A stretch of 64,000 nucleotides of DNA from assembly GCA_015501075.1 (NCBI GenBank), contig JADNYJ010000163.1:1-64000 (forward strand), in the 5' to 3' direction. The stretch is from Gymnopilus junonius. Taxonomy: Eukaryota; Basidiomycota; Agaricomycetes; Agaricales; Galerinaceae. The notes beneath the pieces were generated by a model. That model was given only the letters and a program-made list of their open reading frames with translations. It was not told the DNA's origin and made no database searches. Each line of letters opens with the position of its first letter. The first letter of the stretch is position 1. Both the position numbers and the translations under genes were made by a program. Positions 36,040-50,205 of this stretch are shown here, in pieces.

Positions 36040-36133
36040 TCTCTGTTAGTATATCGGTTAGTACACGCGCCTGTCATTCCGCACTAGTGTTCGCTGACCG
36101 CGCGAAAGCTGGGTTCGACTCCCAGACAGAGAG
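36040..36133 (+). tRNA. tRNA-Asp (GTC) with a 22-nt intron
   Basis: The acceptor stem TCTCTGT pairs perfectly with ACAGAGA (36126-36132), with discriminator G at 36133. The D arm is GTAT/GTAC around ATCGGTTA. The anticodon stem is CGCGC/GCGCG with loop CTGTCAC, giving anticodon GTC at 36073-36075. The loop is interrupted one base 3' of the anticodon by an intron at 36077-36098, the canonical nuclear tRNA intron site. The T arm is CTGGG-TTCGACT-CCCAG. No CCA is encoded, as expected for a nuclear gene. Confidence 0.93.
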
Positions 36134-36483
36134 CTATCATAGATCATTACTTCATTTTGACTCATTTTTTCCTTCTGACTTGCTTGTGTAAGTAAGTGAA
36201 CACATGTTGCGGAACGCAGGTCCTGTACAGTACTCCAGTCATGAACTTCATAGGGCTTGTCACTGTCAGCACATTCGTTACGTTTTCTGCTTTTCCAAGA
36301 TCTGTCATCATTGATTATTAAAGTCTTATATGAATTTGACTGTGAGTCAACCGTGAGTTTACTGTGTTCTCCAAATTTTGGAGTTCATCACCTAACCTTC
36401 CTGCTCAGACGTATGCCCTCTCTAGAATAGCACACCATCTCTCTCCCCTCACATCTCGTCCGCATCATGACACTTTGACTAAG
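36134..36483. other. Spacer after tRNA-Asp
   Basis: About 350 bases. T-rich sequence follows the tRNA near 36160, as expected for a Pol III terminator. Nothing else is seen. Confidence 0.45.
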
Positions 36484-37230
36484 ATGAACCACGACAAAGC
36501 ACGCACACCGGGGCATTTCCACGAAGTGCTGGACAATTCCAAGGGCCCTCATCATCTCCAAGCACTCAAAATTAAAGCCACCGAACATGCACATACTAAG
36601 GCTCTAGAGCACGGACCGAAGAATCTTCATCATGTCGATGCTCTGAGGAGGCTGCGCCCTCAAGAACATGTCGGAGCAATCAAGGGGAAAAAAGGCGCAC
36701 ACATCGACCCTTAAAGACACAAAGAACCCGCACCACATCGACGGTCTTACCCGCACCACATCGACGGTCTTACGTATTTCCGTACACGAGAGAAAGTCGA
36801 TGCAAACAATGCGAATAATATATACAGAAAAGTTTTAGATGACCTAAAGGAACCTCACCATCTCGATGCCCTCAAACGTTTTGCAGACCAATGCCGGAAA
36901 GGGGAAGAAGACCCGCGCTTCAATAGCCCATGCGCATAAGGCCCTCCAAAGGAAGGCGTCGTCCAAAGAAAATATGTTCAGCAAGAAAGGCAAGAAATTG
37001 ACTATACCCAAGAGTCAACGCCTTGAGAGATCTGATGAGACCGGGCGTCACCGCTTTCATGAACATGAAGAACTGAATTCGGTCATCACCGCCAGTTCCC
37101 GTTTGGAGAAATAGATTGCCATCGCCATGAGCAAGCCGAATTTGGCCCTCACTGTCACCATGAGTTCGAGGAATTGGCTCCCCACCGGGCTCATAAGTTC
37201 GAAGAGCTTTGGCCGTCGAGCATATGACAA
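36484..37230 (+). CDS. Histidine-rich repeat protein, frame broken
   Basis: I do not recognise this protein. The first ORF (36484-36714) reads MNHDKARTPGHFHEVLDNSK and contains GPHHLQALK and NLHHVDALRRL. Downstream, in other frames, the same unit recurs as NPHHIDGL (about 36740) and EPHHLDALKRF (about 36860). Further on, a second unit appears three times: HRFHEHEEL, CHHEFEEL and HRAHKFEEL (37050-37190). A 23-bp perfect tandem duplication at 36728-36773 breaks the frame. The repeats suggest one protein of about 240 residues built from His/Glu-rich units, now split by indels. Metal binding is possible from the histidines but unproven. Other possibilities are a decayed gene or non-coding repeats. 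Confidence 0.42.
36728..36773 (+). repeat. 23-bp perfect tandem duplication
   Basis: The unit begins CCGCACCACATCGACGG and ends TCTTAC. It occurs twice in a row (36728-36750 and 36751-36773). Since 23 is not a multiple of three, the duplication shifts the frame of the histidine-rich ORF around it. Confidence 0.9.
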
Positions 37231-37612
37231 CGGAGATTTTGGCCACCGCCAGCGCATTGAACGCCTCGCCCATGAGGGCGGTCGTTTGTGACGCTTGAAC
37301 AGGTGTGCTTCCCTTGACTGTAATGCATTATGTGCTGGTAGTTTAAAATTCTGCAGAACGTTCTTTCAGGTGGATGAGTGATCAACATAGCTCTTCTATT
37401 GCACATAGGTATACCGTCAACTAGCCAACAGGAAGTAAATTAAAACTTCCCCAATGAAGCATTGCTTGGCCAAAAGCCGTCAAGAGGTCAAGAACCAGGT
37501 TTGTAGCCTGCTTCTCGCCTCTATCATCCAGAAACCTATCGAGTGATGTAACCGTTCCAACGTACTGTACCAAGTGGTCGGATATTTCAAGATAATCTGT
37601 ATAAATCGAGGC
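37231..37612. other. Spacer between histidine-rich ORF and F-box gene
   Basis: About 380 bases. I see no gene, RNA or repeat. Confidence 0.4.
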
Positions 37613-39439
37613 TTAAATATCGAGCTTGAAGATCAAAAGTAAGGTTGTCAGAGGGCATCCAATGGCAGCTCGCTGTTGAGACAACTTCACAAGTCCGAGA
37701 ACGATCGAAAGGGGAGACAGCTTATATTTGTTGCCCAGAAAATCGCGGGTGGGAGAGGTGGCGTCAAGGTGCCCCTTCGACCGCGAATAACGTATTGTTA
37801 TGGCCTTCAACTCCGGAAAAGGTACGTCATGAGGGGTAAGGATCTCGAAAAGACCCAGAGCCTGAAAGATAAGACTGACATCCATATCGAACATGGACAG
37901 GTGTTGGACGTTGGGAAGCGTGGCAAAAATCAGTCGATATTCATCAGCTGTCAGCGCCGCTTCGGCGACCGCTGGGGTTAAGCACAGTTTCTCAACGCGC
38001 TCAAAGATGCGAGGGTGGTCGCGGAAAAGGGGATATATACTGAGGAAGTTGAAGCCGCCTTGAATAAAGACAGCGTGGTTGTAGATCCCTATCATATTTT
38101 GACCCTTTGCGGCAGTAAAGTTGACCTGCCTTACGTCGATGTCCCATCCTCGGCCTAGGGTCCTCGCAGTACCTGGATCAACGGGGAAGAGGATCGAGGA
38201 AAGGTATTTCAAATCTTTGCCCCATATACATCTCTTGGCAGTGCCAGGTATGACGAGATGCGCAAGAAAATAAGCGATATCGCCGCTGGAAGCCCAATCT
38301 CCAATCTCCAACGATTTCAGCATAGAGAGCCGGATTGGGGTACGTTTGGAAATGTGGCTCAATGATTTTCCACATGGTTGATTTTATCCATTACAGGCCC
38401 TGCTCGTACCAGTGTAAGGAGTTCTAGAGTATTAGAGGATGCCTGGACCATGTCAAGGAAAGAGACCGCGTCCGAGTAAAATTTCGTTTGGTCGGATGTC
38501 CGAGGTTGATCAAAAAGGGCAAGATGGGTAAGGTTGTTTGGTATGCATCGGGCATTGAAATTGATCATATATTCTGCGACCGGTGAGCCATGAAAGAACA
38601 ACTTCCGCGTTTGAGGGGACAAGGCAGAGAAGAGTTTCCTGAAGTCGACACTATGTGCGGCTGATGTAGGTCCTGTTGAAGACGTTCTCGAAGAAATTGC
38701 CGGAACAATCATTCGACTGAATTGATCTCTCTGGACAACGGCATCGACGGGAAAGCTACTATGGAAATAGAGCTCGCTAATTCGGTCCGCATTTGTGAAT
38801 AACAAGCGTAGGGCGCGAAGTAATCTTGCTGTCTGCGGAATGCTGGGTCCCCCATTTCGCCCTGTAAACCCGTTTCCCAACAAGGTTCCGCAAACTATGG
38901 TGAGTGGAAGCTGTTCTGATTTGCCTAGAAAAGTCGCGACATGCGCAGAATTGCTGTGAACGTGGATACGGGTCCATAAGGAAGGAGTTTCATGTGCAAC
39001 AGAACGCCAATGTCGGCAGACATGAGTAACATTGACCCATGAATTAGGGTCCAGATGAGTCGAGCCTTGACAATTATTCGAGAATGGGTCATCCTCTCCG
39101 TCCTCCTGAAGGAAGGAGAAGATGCGCACTAGGACGCATACCGGAAGTGTATTCACCGACCTCAAGGCATTTTTCAGCACTTTCACAAGCGACAGGCTTG
39201 CCTCAACCTGTCGTTCAATCTCTTCAATCTAGTCTCGGTGTTACTGATTAATAAGAAGCCAGGATCAACCTGCAGAGTTTCATACCTGGGGTTCCGCATA
39301 TCTGACAAAGGTCAAAAAGGGCCATACAAGGAAGATAAAAAACTCACCGTTGTCGTCCTTTACTCGAGACTGCGTTCTGGAGAGCTGAGAGTAGCCAGAG
39401 CGACAATAAGGATTCTTCTTCAGTGTCAGAGCCCTGCAT
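37613..39439 (-). CDS. F-box-like protein (copy A)
   Basis: An F-box/leucine-rich-like protein of the large Agaricomycete family, probably a substrate adaptor of SCF ubiquitin ligases. The F-box core reads VNTLPVCVLVRIFSFLQ and continues VNVTHVCRHWRSVAHETPSLW. Leucine-rich-like segments follow (NNLTHLALFDQPRTSDQ, NTLELLTLVRAGPVMDKIN). The second half contains YFLAHLVIPGTAKRCIWGKD and IYNHAVFIQGGFNFLSIYP. The two halves lie in different frames, joined near 38361, where one extra T (CATTTGAGCC) gives HLSHISKRTPIRL. Upstream of the F-box, the coiled segment IEEIERQVEASLSLVKVLKN follows an intron (ctag acceptor near 39233). A probable first exon begins at the ATG at 39439 (MQGSDTEEESLLSLWLLSAL). 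The phase of that join is uncertain. Divergent paralogue of 40273-41820. Confidence 0.72.
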
Positions 39440-40272
39440 GATGTTTGCCTGCATGACCGATACCAGTTAGTACTGGGATTGCTAGAGAATACTCCAACGC
39501 ACGTACTTAGAGAGACAGGGCCGCGTATGCTCATATGTAGATCGGCTCCTTATGTATCCAAACTGTGATGGGCGGGTCGTCCAACTGCGTGGTCGCGCTC
39601 GTTGCGATGCAGTACTACTGCGGGAAGTTCGATCAGACTTGGCATCCACGTCTGGAACCAATATGAGGACTACGATTTCATTCTGAAGGCCCTCAACGAC
39701 AGAGGAATGGAAGAAATCATAACGAACGACGAAAACCTGATGAAAACAATAACGTGAGCTGGCAGGACCCGATTGACGGAAATCCCCGTCATCAAACTTG
39801 CTCCCGTCTTCAGAGAAATAAGATTTTTCTCTTTCCCCTTACTAGGCTCTTTTTTAATCAGGAATTATGAAGCCTGACTCGAATGCCAAGTCTGACGAAC
39901 TGTCTCCCATGCGGCACAGTAACTGTGGAGCGTTAAAACGATAACTCTGTCGACTCCGGCTTTGTAAATAATTTTTTTAAATGTACGGACATGTCGGGCA
40001 GGGAAGCTTGCGCAGGCCATAGAGGAATGCTTAAAAGTCCTGAGTGTTTCTTTTGCAATCTTCGATGGCGCCCACTCTTCGACTAAAAATCGATGACCTC
40101 GCCCAGGCTCTTTTTCTTGTTCTGGGACCCAATGAGATCGGAACACAGAGGACGGAAATAAATACAGAAGAGGTATGCATTTCCTTTTTTCTAGTAAAAA
40201 CCATAGACCATTGGGGCATATTAGGTTGCACAACTCGAGAAACAGCTATGGCTTGCCCTTGCAAGAACAAGA
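39440..40272. other. Intergenic between divergent F-box paralogues
   Basis: About 830 bases that should hold both promoters. Small open frames show no motif. Nothing else is seen. Confidence 0.5.
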
Positions 40273-41820
40273 ATGGTCAATAACGCAACCCTATCCATCA
40301 ATCGTTTGCCCCCAGAAATCCTGGCACGGATTTTCTCCTTCCTTCAAGTGCCTTTGCCAAGAACCCCTTTTCCGCTCCCCAAGGCCTTTAATTCCTGGTT
40401 TTCTATTCTGGAAGTCTGCCGCTACTGGCGAATCGTTGCTCTGGCCTTTCCTCGACTATGGGATCACGTATATATCCGTAAACGCTTTGATGACCCTGCG
40501 ACGATGAGTATCAGACATTCTGGAAGACTTCCTCTCAAGGTGTTTTATGACTTAACCACCTCGAACAGGGAATCCGAAAGCCATGATTCAGGAGAAGATG
40601 AGCCATCGCTCCTTCTTTCTAAAGCAATCGACCGAGTACAGGAACTTTACTTGCAATTGAGCGGCGAAGCTTGGGACAATCAATATTTCACAACTATCCT
40701 CGCCTCTCCAGCCCCCAAACTCGAACGCCTGGCTATCCTCGGAAATTGGAAGGACCCCTGACAGGGCTATACCTCTTTTATTTTCCAGCTGCACTCCAGC
40801 TATACACACTGTCATCTTCTCTCACATTTCTTTCGACCCCTTAGAGAATTTTAAGAACCTCATCCATCTATCATTATACAGTCAAACAGCTCCTGGTCGC
40901 CGACCTTCCCTGGAAAGATTTTTGCAGATTCTCCGTCATTCTCCAAATCTCGAGGAATTGGTTCTCGTCAGAGCAGGTCCAGATGAGGGCCACCCTGTCT
41001 TACCTCCTGGAACATATCTGACACCCGTCTCGCTTCCCGTCTACGAATGCTAGAAATTGGATACGGCCACACTCCAAACGTACACTTTTTCCTTTCTCAT
41101 CTCATTGTCCCCAAGCAGGCAACACGGTGCATTTATAGCGAGCAATTGGACGAATTCTCCGCATTTCTGGATGTGGCCATCGACGGTCCATATGCACATA
41201 TCCGCCGGATAGCAATTACGGGCCAACGCAGTTATGAACAAATGTTTGGAATAAAGGACACCACACTCTTCATTCATGGAAAGGTCGACTTTGTTCAGAT
41301 TCGTTCTCTATTTTCAGAAGCAATACTCCCAAATGTCCAGGAACTCGTTCTCTCTCCGCTCCCCGAGCACATGCCAACTTCTGTAGAACTTCGCCACATG
41401 CTTCGTTCCCTGCCTCTTCTTACAACGTTAACAATGGCCGGAGCTGCTTCTATACATCTCCATCGACTGACATCAGCGCTCGGTGTGCTGAATGACGCCC
41501 AAAATAATGCGACCAATGTAATAAATCCCAATCTTCGTGTCATCAGGGTTTTCAATTATTCGATTTCGCAATTTTATCCAGACTCATATTTAGATATTTT
41601 CCCACTTGTCCTTCTTTCCCAAGCCAGGGCAGGGATTGGTCATCCTCTTCAGAAGCTAGAGATTGAGGATTGCCAACAGGGTCAAGTTGAAGAACTCCAG
41701 GGTTACCTCGGGGCCACCGAATTGATGTCGCACAAAAAGCCTTTTGGAAAGCAGGTATTTGGAAGGTTGTTGGACGAAATGTGGAGCGCAATCAGAGATT
41801 CGGTCCCAGTACTGCATTAG
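40273..41820 (+). CDS. F-box-like protein (copy B)
   Basis: A paralogue of copy A in opposite orientation. The F-box reads INRLPPEILARIFSFLQ, then FSILEVCRYWRIVALAFPRLWDHV. Leucine-rich-like repeats follow: DRVQELYLQLSG, PKLERLAILGNW, FKNLIHLSLYS, PNLEELVLVRAG and LRMLEIGYGH. The second half (HFFLSHLIVPKQATRCIYS, DTTLFIHGKVDFVQIRSLFS) matches the second half of copy A. There are no introns in the part I can read, but three one-base breaks occur (near 40758, 40845 and 41037), each inside a CCC or CCCC run and each repaired by one more C. The C-terminus is RDSVPVLH. It is probably one 500-residue protein. Function as an SCF adaptor follows from the family only. Confidence 0.75.
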
Positions 41821-43248
41821 TTACATATTGTTAATGCGCTCTCTCGTACCTATTTCTGAATGACTTCTAGACCAAGTTTATTAATTTATTAATTTCCTTA
41901 CCCATCGAAACGGGAAATGAACGTCCTGGGATTACCAGACCAAATTTACTTGAAGCAGAAAGTTGAAGAAACTGAAAGAATAGAAGGGACTGTCGATATT
42001 AGTCACCAAGGAAGTCTCCTTATCAGAACTCACTTGTGGGAATTGGACGCCGATAGTTGTGAGAAGCGGATAACAAGTTACTTCGCACTCGAAAGCTTTT
42101 GTTGACATCGAGTACTCAAGGAATTCCAAGGCGTGAGAGGCAAAATTTGACGTGGTCCATCATCATAAAGACAAGAGGCTTTATTTTGTGTAGGTACCAT
42201 GTAATGATGTAGCTATCAATACCGTCCAATCGATAATGAGAGTCACCATTAGTCGACTTCACGTTCCTAACAATTGCAGTTTGTCTTATAGACAAAAAGG
42301 GAAGTGTTGGCTTTGTGAATAAGGATTTATTTCATTGAAATTTTTAAGAAGGACAATCGTATTCGGGTTTTGGATTCCCTCCTCGGCTGGAGGTAATGAT
42401 TCAAGTCGGTAAGATGCTTTAAAATCCTCGGAATCAGTATTCTAGCATCGCATCACAGTCCGTTATCTATGAAGGAAGATAAGTAAGAAACGCGAAGCTG
42501 GCCATTTTTATTGCCTGTCAAGAATTTGTTGCATACATCATACCTTTGCACTTTTTTTTACCAGACAAGACGTAGAACCAGAGTTGCCACGCTTCGGCAA
42601 GCACGTTCGTTCTTTCTCTACATGATGCGACTATCTGATGTCTGGAGAAAAAGTACCTGCTTAAAGAAATGATCTACGACTTCTGGAACGCATTCCATGA
42701 AAGTCCTGAACTGCGTCATTTTCCTGTGGCGAAGGCGCAGAAGATATCGGATTTCGGAAATTAAATGAACGCTGCATCTTATCATTTTTTGCCGAGATAC
42801 CGACCCTGCTCAAAATTTCGGCTATTTACGCATTACCGTGCAGTAAGCCGGTTATTTCTGGACGCTTGAGGTGCAATAGAAAGAAGAAAGACCTAGGAAC
42901 GAAGTAAGGGACTTAAGTAGCAGCTTTAATAAAGTCTATTTTTGGGTGAGATATTGATTTTACAGTGGATCTATTGAACATGGGCGAATGCGAAGGGCGA
43001 AAGAAGACATGTGAGGTATGAGGTAGAACGTGGGGATGCATGTGTACAACTTGAGGGGATGAGATGGTGGTATAAATTAGACTGGATTACTGTAGAAATG
43101 GTTCTGATCGAAGGCGGGCTCCACATCGTGCCATAAGGGCAATCTGGGGTGCGAAGTTGCGTAGAGGTGGGTATTACAGGTTGAACTGCGCTATATGCCG
43201 CATGATGAGGAAAGATGCGAGGATTTCTGATTTGGTTCATAAGTACGA
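41821..43248. other. Intergenic, F-box B to DUF6593-like gene
   Basis: About 1.4 kb of AT-rich sequence between convergent genes. Possible readthrough of the DUF6593-like frame reaches 42971 if one G is added near 43251. I see no RNA or clear repeat. Confidence 0.45.
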
Positions 43249-44017
43249 TCATCCCTGTCCCTCGAATGACGAGAGCATACCGGAAACGAGGTGTGCAAAG
43301 GGCTCGTATATGATGAGATTATTTCCGGAAACATCGTACGTCCGAACGCTTGATGGTTTTAGATCATAATGAGCAACTAAGCCGTTGTCCATGGTAGTCA
43401 GCTGCAAGGAATATGAATAAACATCACGCCATAGTTCGCGCTATCGAAGTCAGACTCACCGACCATTCCTGGCCTGCAAACATTCGGAAACCCCATTTAT
43501 ATTCATGTCCGTCAGACGCCGTGAATTTTCTCGATAATGATCTATCACGAAGTTAGAGTTTAAAGAGCTGCATAGAAAGTAAATCATCTTACGGTCCAAA
43601 GAAGGCAGTTTTCTTCAGATACCGCGACATAGGGATAGTACCTTGATATGAGGCCTTGAAGAACGAAACGGTGCCTAGCGTTTCGTCTGGTTGAAATTCT
43701 AGATGTATAATGGCCTCTCGGGCGAAGGGCAGCGTGTTGCGGTACCGAGAGGCACGATGGTTCATTTCATAAATTTTTGTTGTTGTGTGCCCAGGCTGCC
43801 GAGTGACATGGAAGAACCGTCTGTCGTACATATCGTCGAAGTCAGAGTTCGTTATTTGACCAGTACGGTCTTCAAGTGTGAGGGGAACATGTTTCAGCAT
43901 GACGACGGACGACGGGAAGGAGGTCGAGCGCAAGGGCAGGGCAGGGGTGCGATCTAAACTTTCGCTCTTGACAGGGATTTTATAAGCTAATCGGCTTCGG
44001 TCCCTATGCGGGATCAT
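43249..44017 (-). CDS. DUF6593-like protein
   Basis: A small basidiomycete protein type without known function. The first ATG in frame gives MIPHRDRSRLAYKIPVKSES. The middle exon has TTKIYEMNHRASRYRNTLPF and AIIHLEFQPDETLGTVSFF. After a short intron comes FTASDGHEYKWGFRMFAGQE, the segment I associate with DUF6593 (SxDGxEYKWR). A third exon reads TTMDNGLVAHYDLKPSSVRT and NNLIIYEPFAHLVSG. The stop at 43249 may be premature, since one extra G in GGG would continue into MIVLMNQIRNPRIF. The assignment rests on the conserved order of the EYKW block, the HYD block and a hydrophobic C-terminal segment. Confidence 0.62.
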
Positions 44018-45949
44018 CACCTCACAGGTACTCAAAAGAGGATCTGGGCTGTGTGCAAAAGAAGACTGTTTCTGTCAGACCCGGACAAGGGAAAAAAAGA
44101 AAAAAGAAAGTGGGGAAATCCCAATATAGCGGTACTAGGTCAAATTTGGACAATCATGTCTTTGTCATAACCCACTCCGTCTATGCACGAGTTGCAGTTA
44201 GAAGGGGGCGGAGTTTGACCCCCCCGATCTACATCTCGAATCTCTATGAATATGACAAAGTTGATTCTCCGCGCTTGTCAACCGTCACCTGAGAATAAAC
44301 TTGAGAATAAGCAGGCCGGTTAACCGTATGGGCTAGTTGTGTTGGGGCATCTAAATGACGCAATCAAAATCAGAAGCTTAGAGTGAATTACAGAGGAGGC
44401 AGTTAGAAGTAAGCAAAATTCGATCCGCCAAACCGGTTGACTTAAGATAAGCATAGTCAGCGCATACCGAGCGCGTGCAAGAGACCCTAGCCAATTCCAG
44501 GTTGCAGTGGCCATATGCAAAGAGGTATGTTGAAGCCGGAAGCATATCTAATACAGCTGTGGTTGGATGGGGAAAGAGATATGTTAAGAGAGATCAGGCA
44601 CTCACGCCCATCGACGTATATGATGACGAGTCAGGTGAACGTCACTTTCAGTGAGGTCCGCAGCGTAGCAACAGTTTTACAATTCAACTCCGCGACATAG
44701 GTCACAGAAACTAGACCGTCAGGCGCCTGGTCCACTGTGCGCCTACCATAGTCCAGGAGCAGTCGGTCGCTCTTGACTGAGTCCGGCAACTTACGACCAT
44801 ACTTGGGGGTGCATGCATACCTGCCTTGGATCCACCATGCTGATCATCGGCATCAAGAAGAACCAAGAGGTGCCGGCAGCCGAAGGGTACAAAAAAGATC
44901 GTCGAAGCGCCTGATACTCAACGGCGCCTAGATCCTACTGTACAGGAAAAGTCAGACGATTCCCGCAATGCATCATTGCACATTGCCAAAGCATACTTGA
45001 CAGCGGCATAGCAACGTGATGAGGCGGGGTTTATGACCAAGGTTTAAGCACCCCATGCAACCTTGGGCGCAGCCCAGACCCTTATATAACCATTGATTTG
45101 GGGTGTGTATTATGTTTATGATCAGACAAGGTGACCCCGCAGGAAAAGCAAAGATGTACCATTTAGTGGACACGGCCGCGCCCCGCCGCCTTGACCCTTC
45201 ACAGATGACAATGGACATCCTGGACGTCCGAGAGACGCCTACCTTCTCATGGGAGCACCCAAAAAGAAGCGTAGAGGCGGGACTAAGTTTAATGAAATAG
45301 ACTGCGGAGGTAATCCTTTTATTTCCACTTTCTATTCGTCCCTTTCCAACTCTGCGTAGCTTCGCGGGTAGTTTCGCGGGAGGCTTTCACTCCTTACATG
45401 GAAGAAGAGATCAGGGAGGAATCTCTAAAGGACCGAAAACAGCCACGAGACTTAAGATCAAGATTGTCAAAGACATTGGAAAAGGAAAACAAAGGGCGGT
45501 CAGACTCAGGACGTACCCACACGCCCATGCCAGTTGTCCCTTGTGACCCACAATGTTCACTTGGCCGACAACATCGCTCCCGTGTAACCTGTAACAGTTC
45601 GCGTTTCCCAATTTGCGCACAGTCAAATGTCATCTGATACTTAGAATAGATAGTTGGAAGGAGAAGACATTAGTTGGATAAGAATAAATTAGTGTCACAA
45701 CCCGCGTCAATAGAGCATACTTAACGGTTTTCCCGACACTTGAACAATACATCCTTGATACTTGATGTAACCTGTGAGCGTATAGGTCCATCACGAGTTG
45801 TGATTTCGAAGATATGCCTCGTTTCGCTTTCAATCCTAAAATAAGATCGTGCGTATAATGTGGGGTCGACGCTCATGGGGCAACCCGGCACTAGGATTCC
45901 ATTCAGTATGTCAGCAAAAAAAAGTTTAACTGACCGGTCGGGTCGCCCA
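44018..45949. other. Gene-poor intergenic stretch
   Basis: About 1.9 kb. Several short open frames are present, none with recognisable motifs or intron structure. I see no RNA gene. Confidence 0.45.
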
Positions 45950-46530
45950 ATGCTCAATAGCACGCCATCATGTCACGACAAGGGGTCTCGAGGACATCGT
46001 ATAAATCCTTTTTGTACTATCAGCGAAACAAGTGATGGCAATGGCATAAATACACGTGAACAATAACCTTCAACTGCAATAGAATAGAGGATATCTTTGG
46101 TCAGTACACAGTGGCGACCGGTAGAAGAGCACGAAAATAACTCAGCGAATATTGACCCAGGCCAATCACGACACAAGACAACCAGCTGCCATTGAACGCA
46201 CAAGCCAATATAAAAAAGAGATCACGAGTTGCCTTCAACTCGAAGGTCCTTCTGCATGGCGGGCGTAACTTTCGTATTATCGCAGCAGACGTTATCACGT
46301 CCAAAAACAACACATCAATCTCATTCACAAGCTCCGCTTCGATCTAGGCCAAGGAAGCCATGATAGATGCTGGCATAAGGACATGGAGCGCGTTCCTGTT
46401 GATTGGCCAAGCCAGTAAAGAAATTTAGCCACGAGGTAACCAAACGTAGTTCACAGTCAGGAACAAGAACTGGGCGCACCGCAGTGAACTCTTTTTGTCT
46501 TCCTCTGTTAAATTTTTGAAGACTGAGCAC
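45950..46530 (-). repeat. Decayed tandem copy of the RVB1 3' end
   Basis: This stretch aligns base by base, with many differences, to 46550-47215 in the same orientation. Shared landmarks include AATAGCACGCCA, TACACGTGAACAA/TACA, CTTTGGTCAGTACA, GGTCACGAAAATAACTCA-like sequence, ATCGCAGCAGACGT, and GAAGCCATGATAGATGC versus GAAGCCATGATTGATGC. The copied part includes the last RVB1 exon (the TSAAMI region reads TSAAIIRK here) and its downstream flank. It has stops and cannot encode a functional domain. Confidence 0.75.
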
Positions 46531-46862
46531 TGACCAGTGGATCCATGCGCAATAGCACGCCACTGCGACAAGATTTACTATCTACGAAGCTCGGAGGACA
46601 TCAAAGCCCATTTTGATATTATCAACGTCGAAAACAAGCAATGCAATACACGTGAACTACAACTGTAATAATATATACCTTTGGTCAGTACATCGTGTCG
46701 GCCGAGGAAGGTCACGAAAATAACTCAACAAATATAGATCTATTGAATCCCAGCAAGCAACTACAACACAAAACAACCACCAGCCACCGACCGCGACCGA
46801 ACTCCCGAACCAATACAAAAGGGATGATCATGAGCCTTCTGCACTTCAACTCGTACCCAAAG

Positions 46863-49209
<2,347 letters not shown>

Positions 49210-50205
49210 CGCCGTCGTCAAGTTTCAATCGAGTTCGTCGTCGCGAATGGTGAGTGCGTGTATAGATTGGGTTAGGGTTACAAATCTCACGGTTTGTTTT
49301 AAATTGGCTGGTTATTCTCCTCCTGTACTATGTCAGTACAGGTATAGAGCTTTCAACTTCGAGAGTAAGGAAAGTACACTTATGTCAATCCGGGGACCGA
49401 GATATCCAATTATTATCAGCATGTACACGAAGGAAACATTCAGTCTGGCTGTAAGTTCATGCATCAGAAAGCTCGCAATTTAGTAGTGGTTTTCGGCTTG
49501 CGGCTGCCGCACGGCAAGTGAAAAAAGCGAAATTCGGGCAAAATCATTAGAAAGTTCCAGAATTTTCATTAAGTATAAATTTGTGATGGGAACTGGCCAT
49601 CAAAGTCCCATTTCCGAAAAAGGGACGTGGATTGTTTAACTTTTTACTTTGCCGCTTTTTTACGCTTATTTCCGCTTGTACAAACGAAAAAAAGTAAATT
49701 GTGAAACTCCTGATGATAGAACTGATTCCAACTCAAGATAATCTTGCCAGCCTCCTTACTTTTGACGGGAGTAGGTGCTAGAGTAACTATTGATATTGTA
49801 GGTTACTATGTAGTTGTTTGATAGAATGAACTTATCTTGATCAAAGAAACTCGTGTTCACTGGCATTGTGTGGCAGTGTCAGCTGATTAGATTAGATTGC
49901 TTATGTACCATCAGCGGCTGTGCGCGTTCTGTGCCAGCGCGTCCTGAACTTGTCCCGCACTTGTCCTGCACTGATATGTACAACAACGGCCAAGCTTGCT
50001 TCCTGCCACTGCCTGCGACGCTATCCGCATGGCATGCTCGACGCGTATACGAGCAACAGCTATCCAGATATTAGGGTGTACTCCGAAGGCGATGCACTGA
50101 TCATGCTTGACGCGTCCTGTGAGATAATCTTTCCAGATAACTCTAGGAAATGACGACTAACCAGTCTAAGGGAAGTGAAACAGATTGATGATAGGTAAAC
50201 AACAG
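49210..50205. other. Upstream region of RVB1 with a dispersed repeat
   Basis: Contains dispersed repeat copy A (49500-49710). No gene is seen elsewhere. Confidence 0.5.
49500..49710 (+). repeat. Dispersed repeat, copy A
   Basis: It shares short blocks in the same order and orientation with 53220-53590: TGGCCATCAAAGTCC versus TGGCCATCAGAATCC, TTCCGAAAAAG versus TTCCCGAAAAG, and TTATTTCCGCTTGTACAA versus TTATTTCGCTTGTACAAG. The copies are diverged and their ends are unclear. Confidence 0.5.

Noticed and set aside
42770..42870. Possible third copy of the 49.5/53.2 kb dispersed repeat
   Set aside because: Only one short block (AAAATTTCGG-like) matched; the rest did not align by eye.
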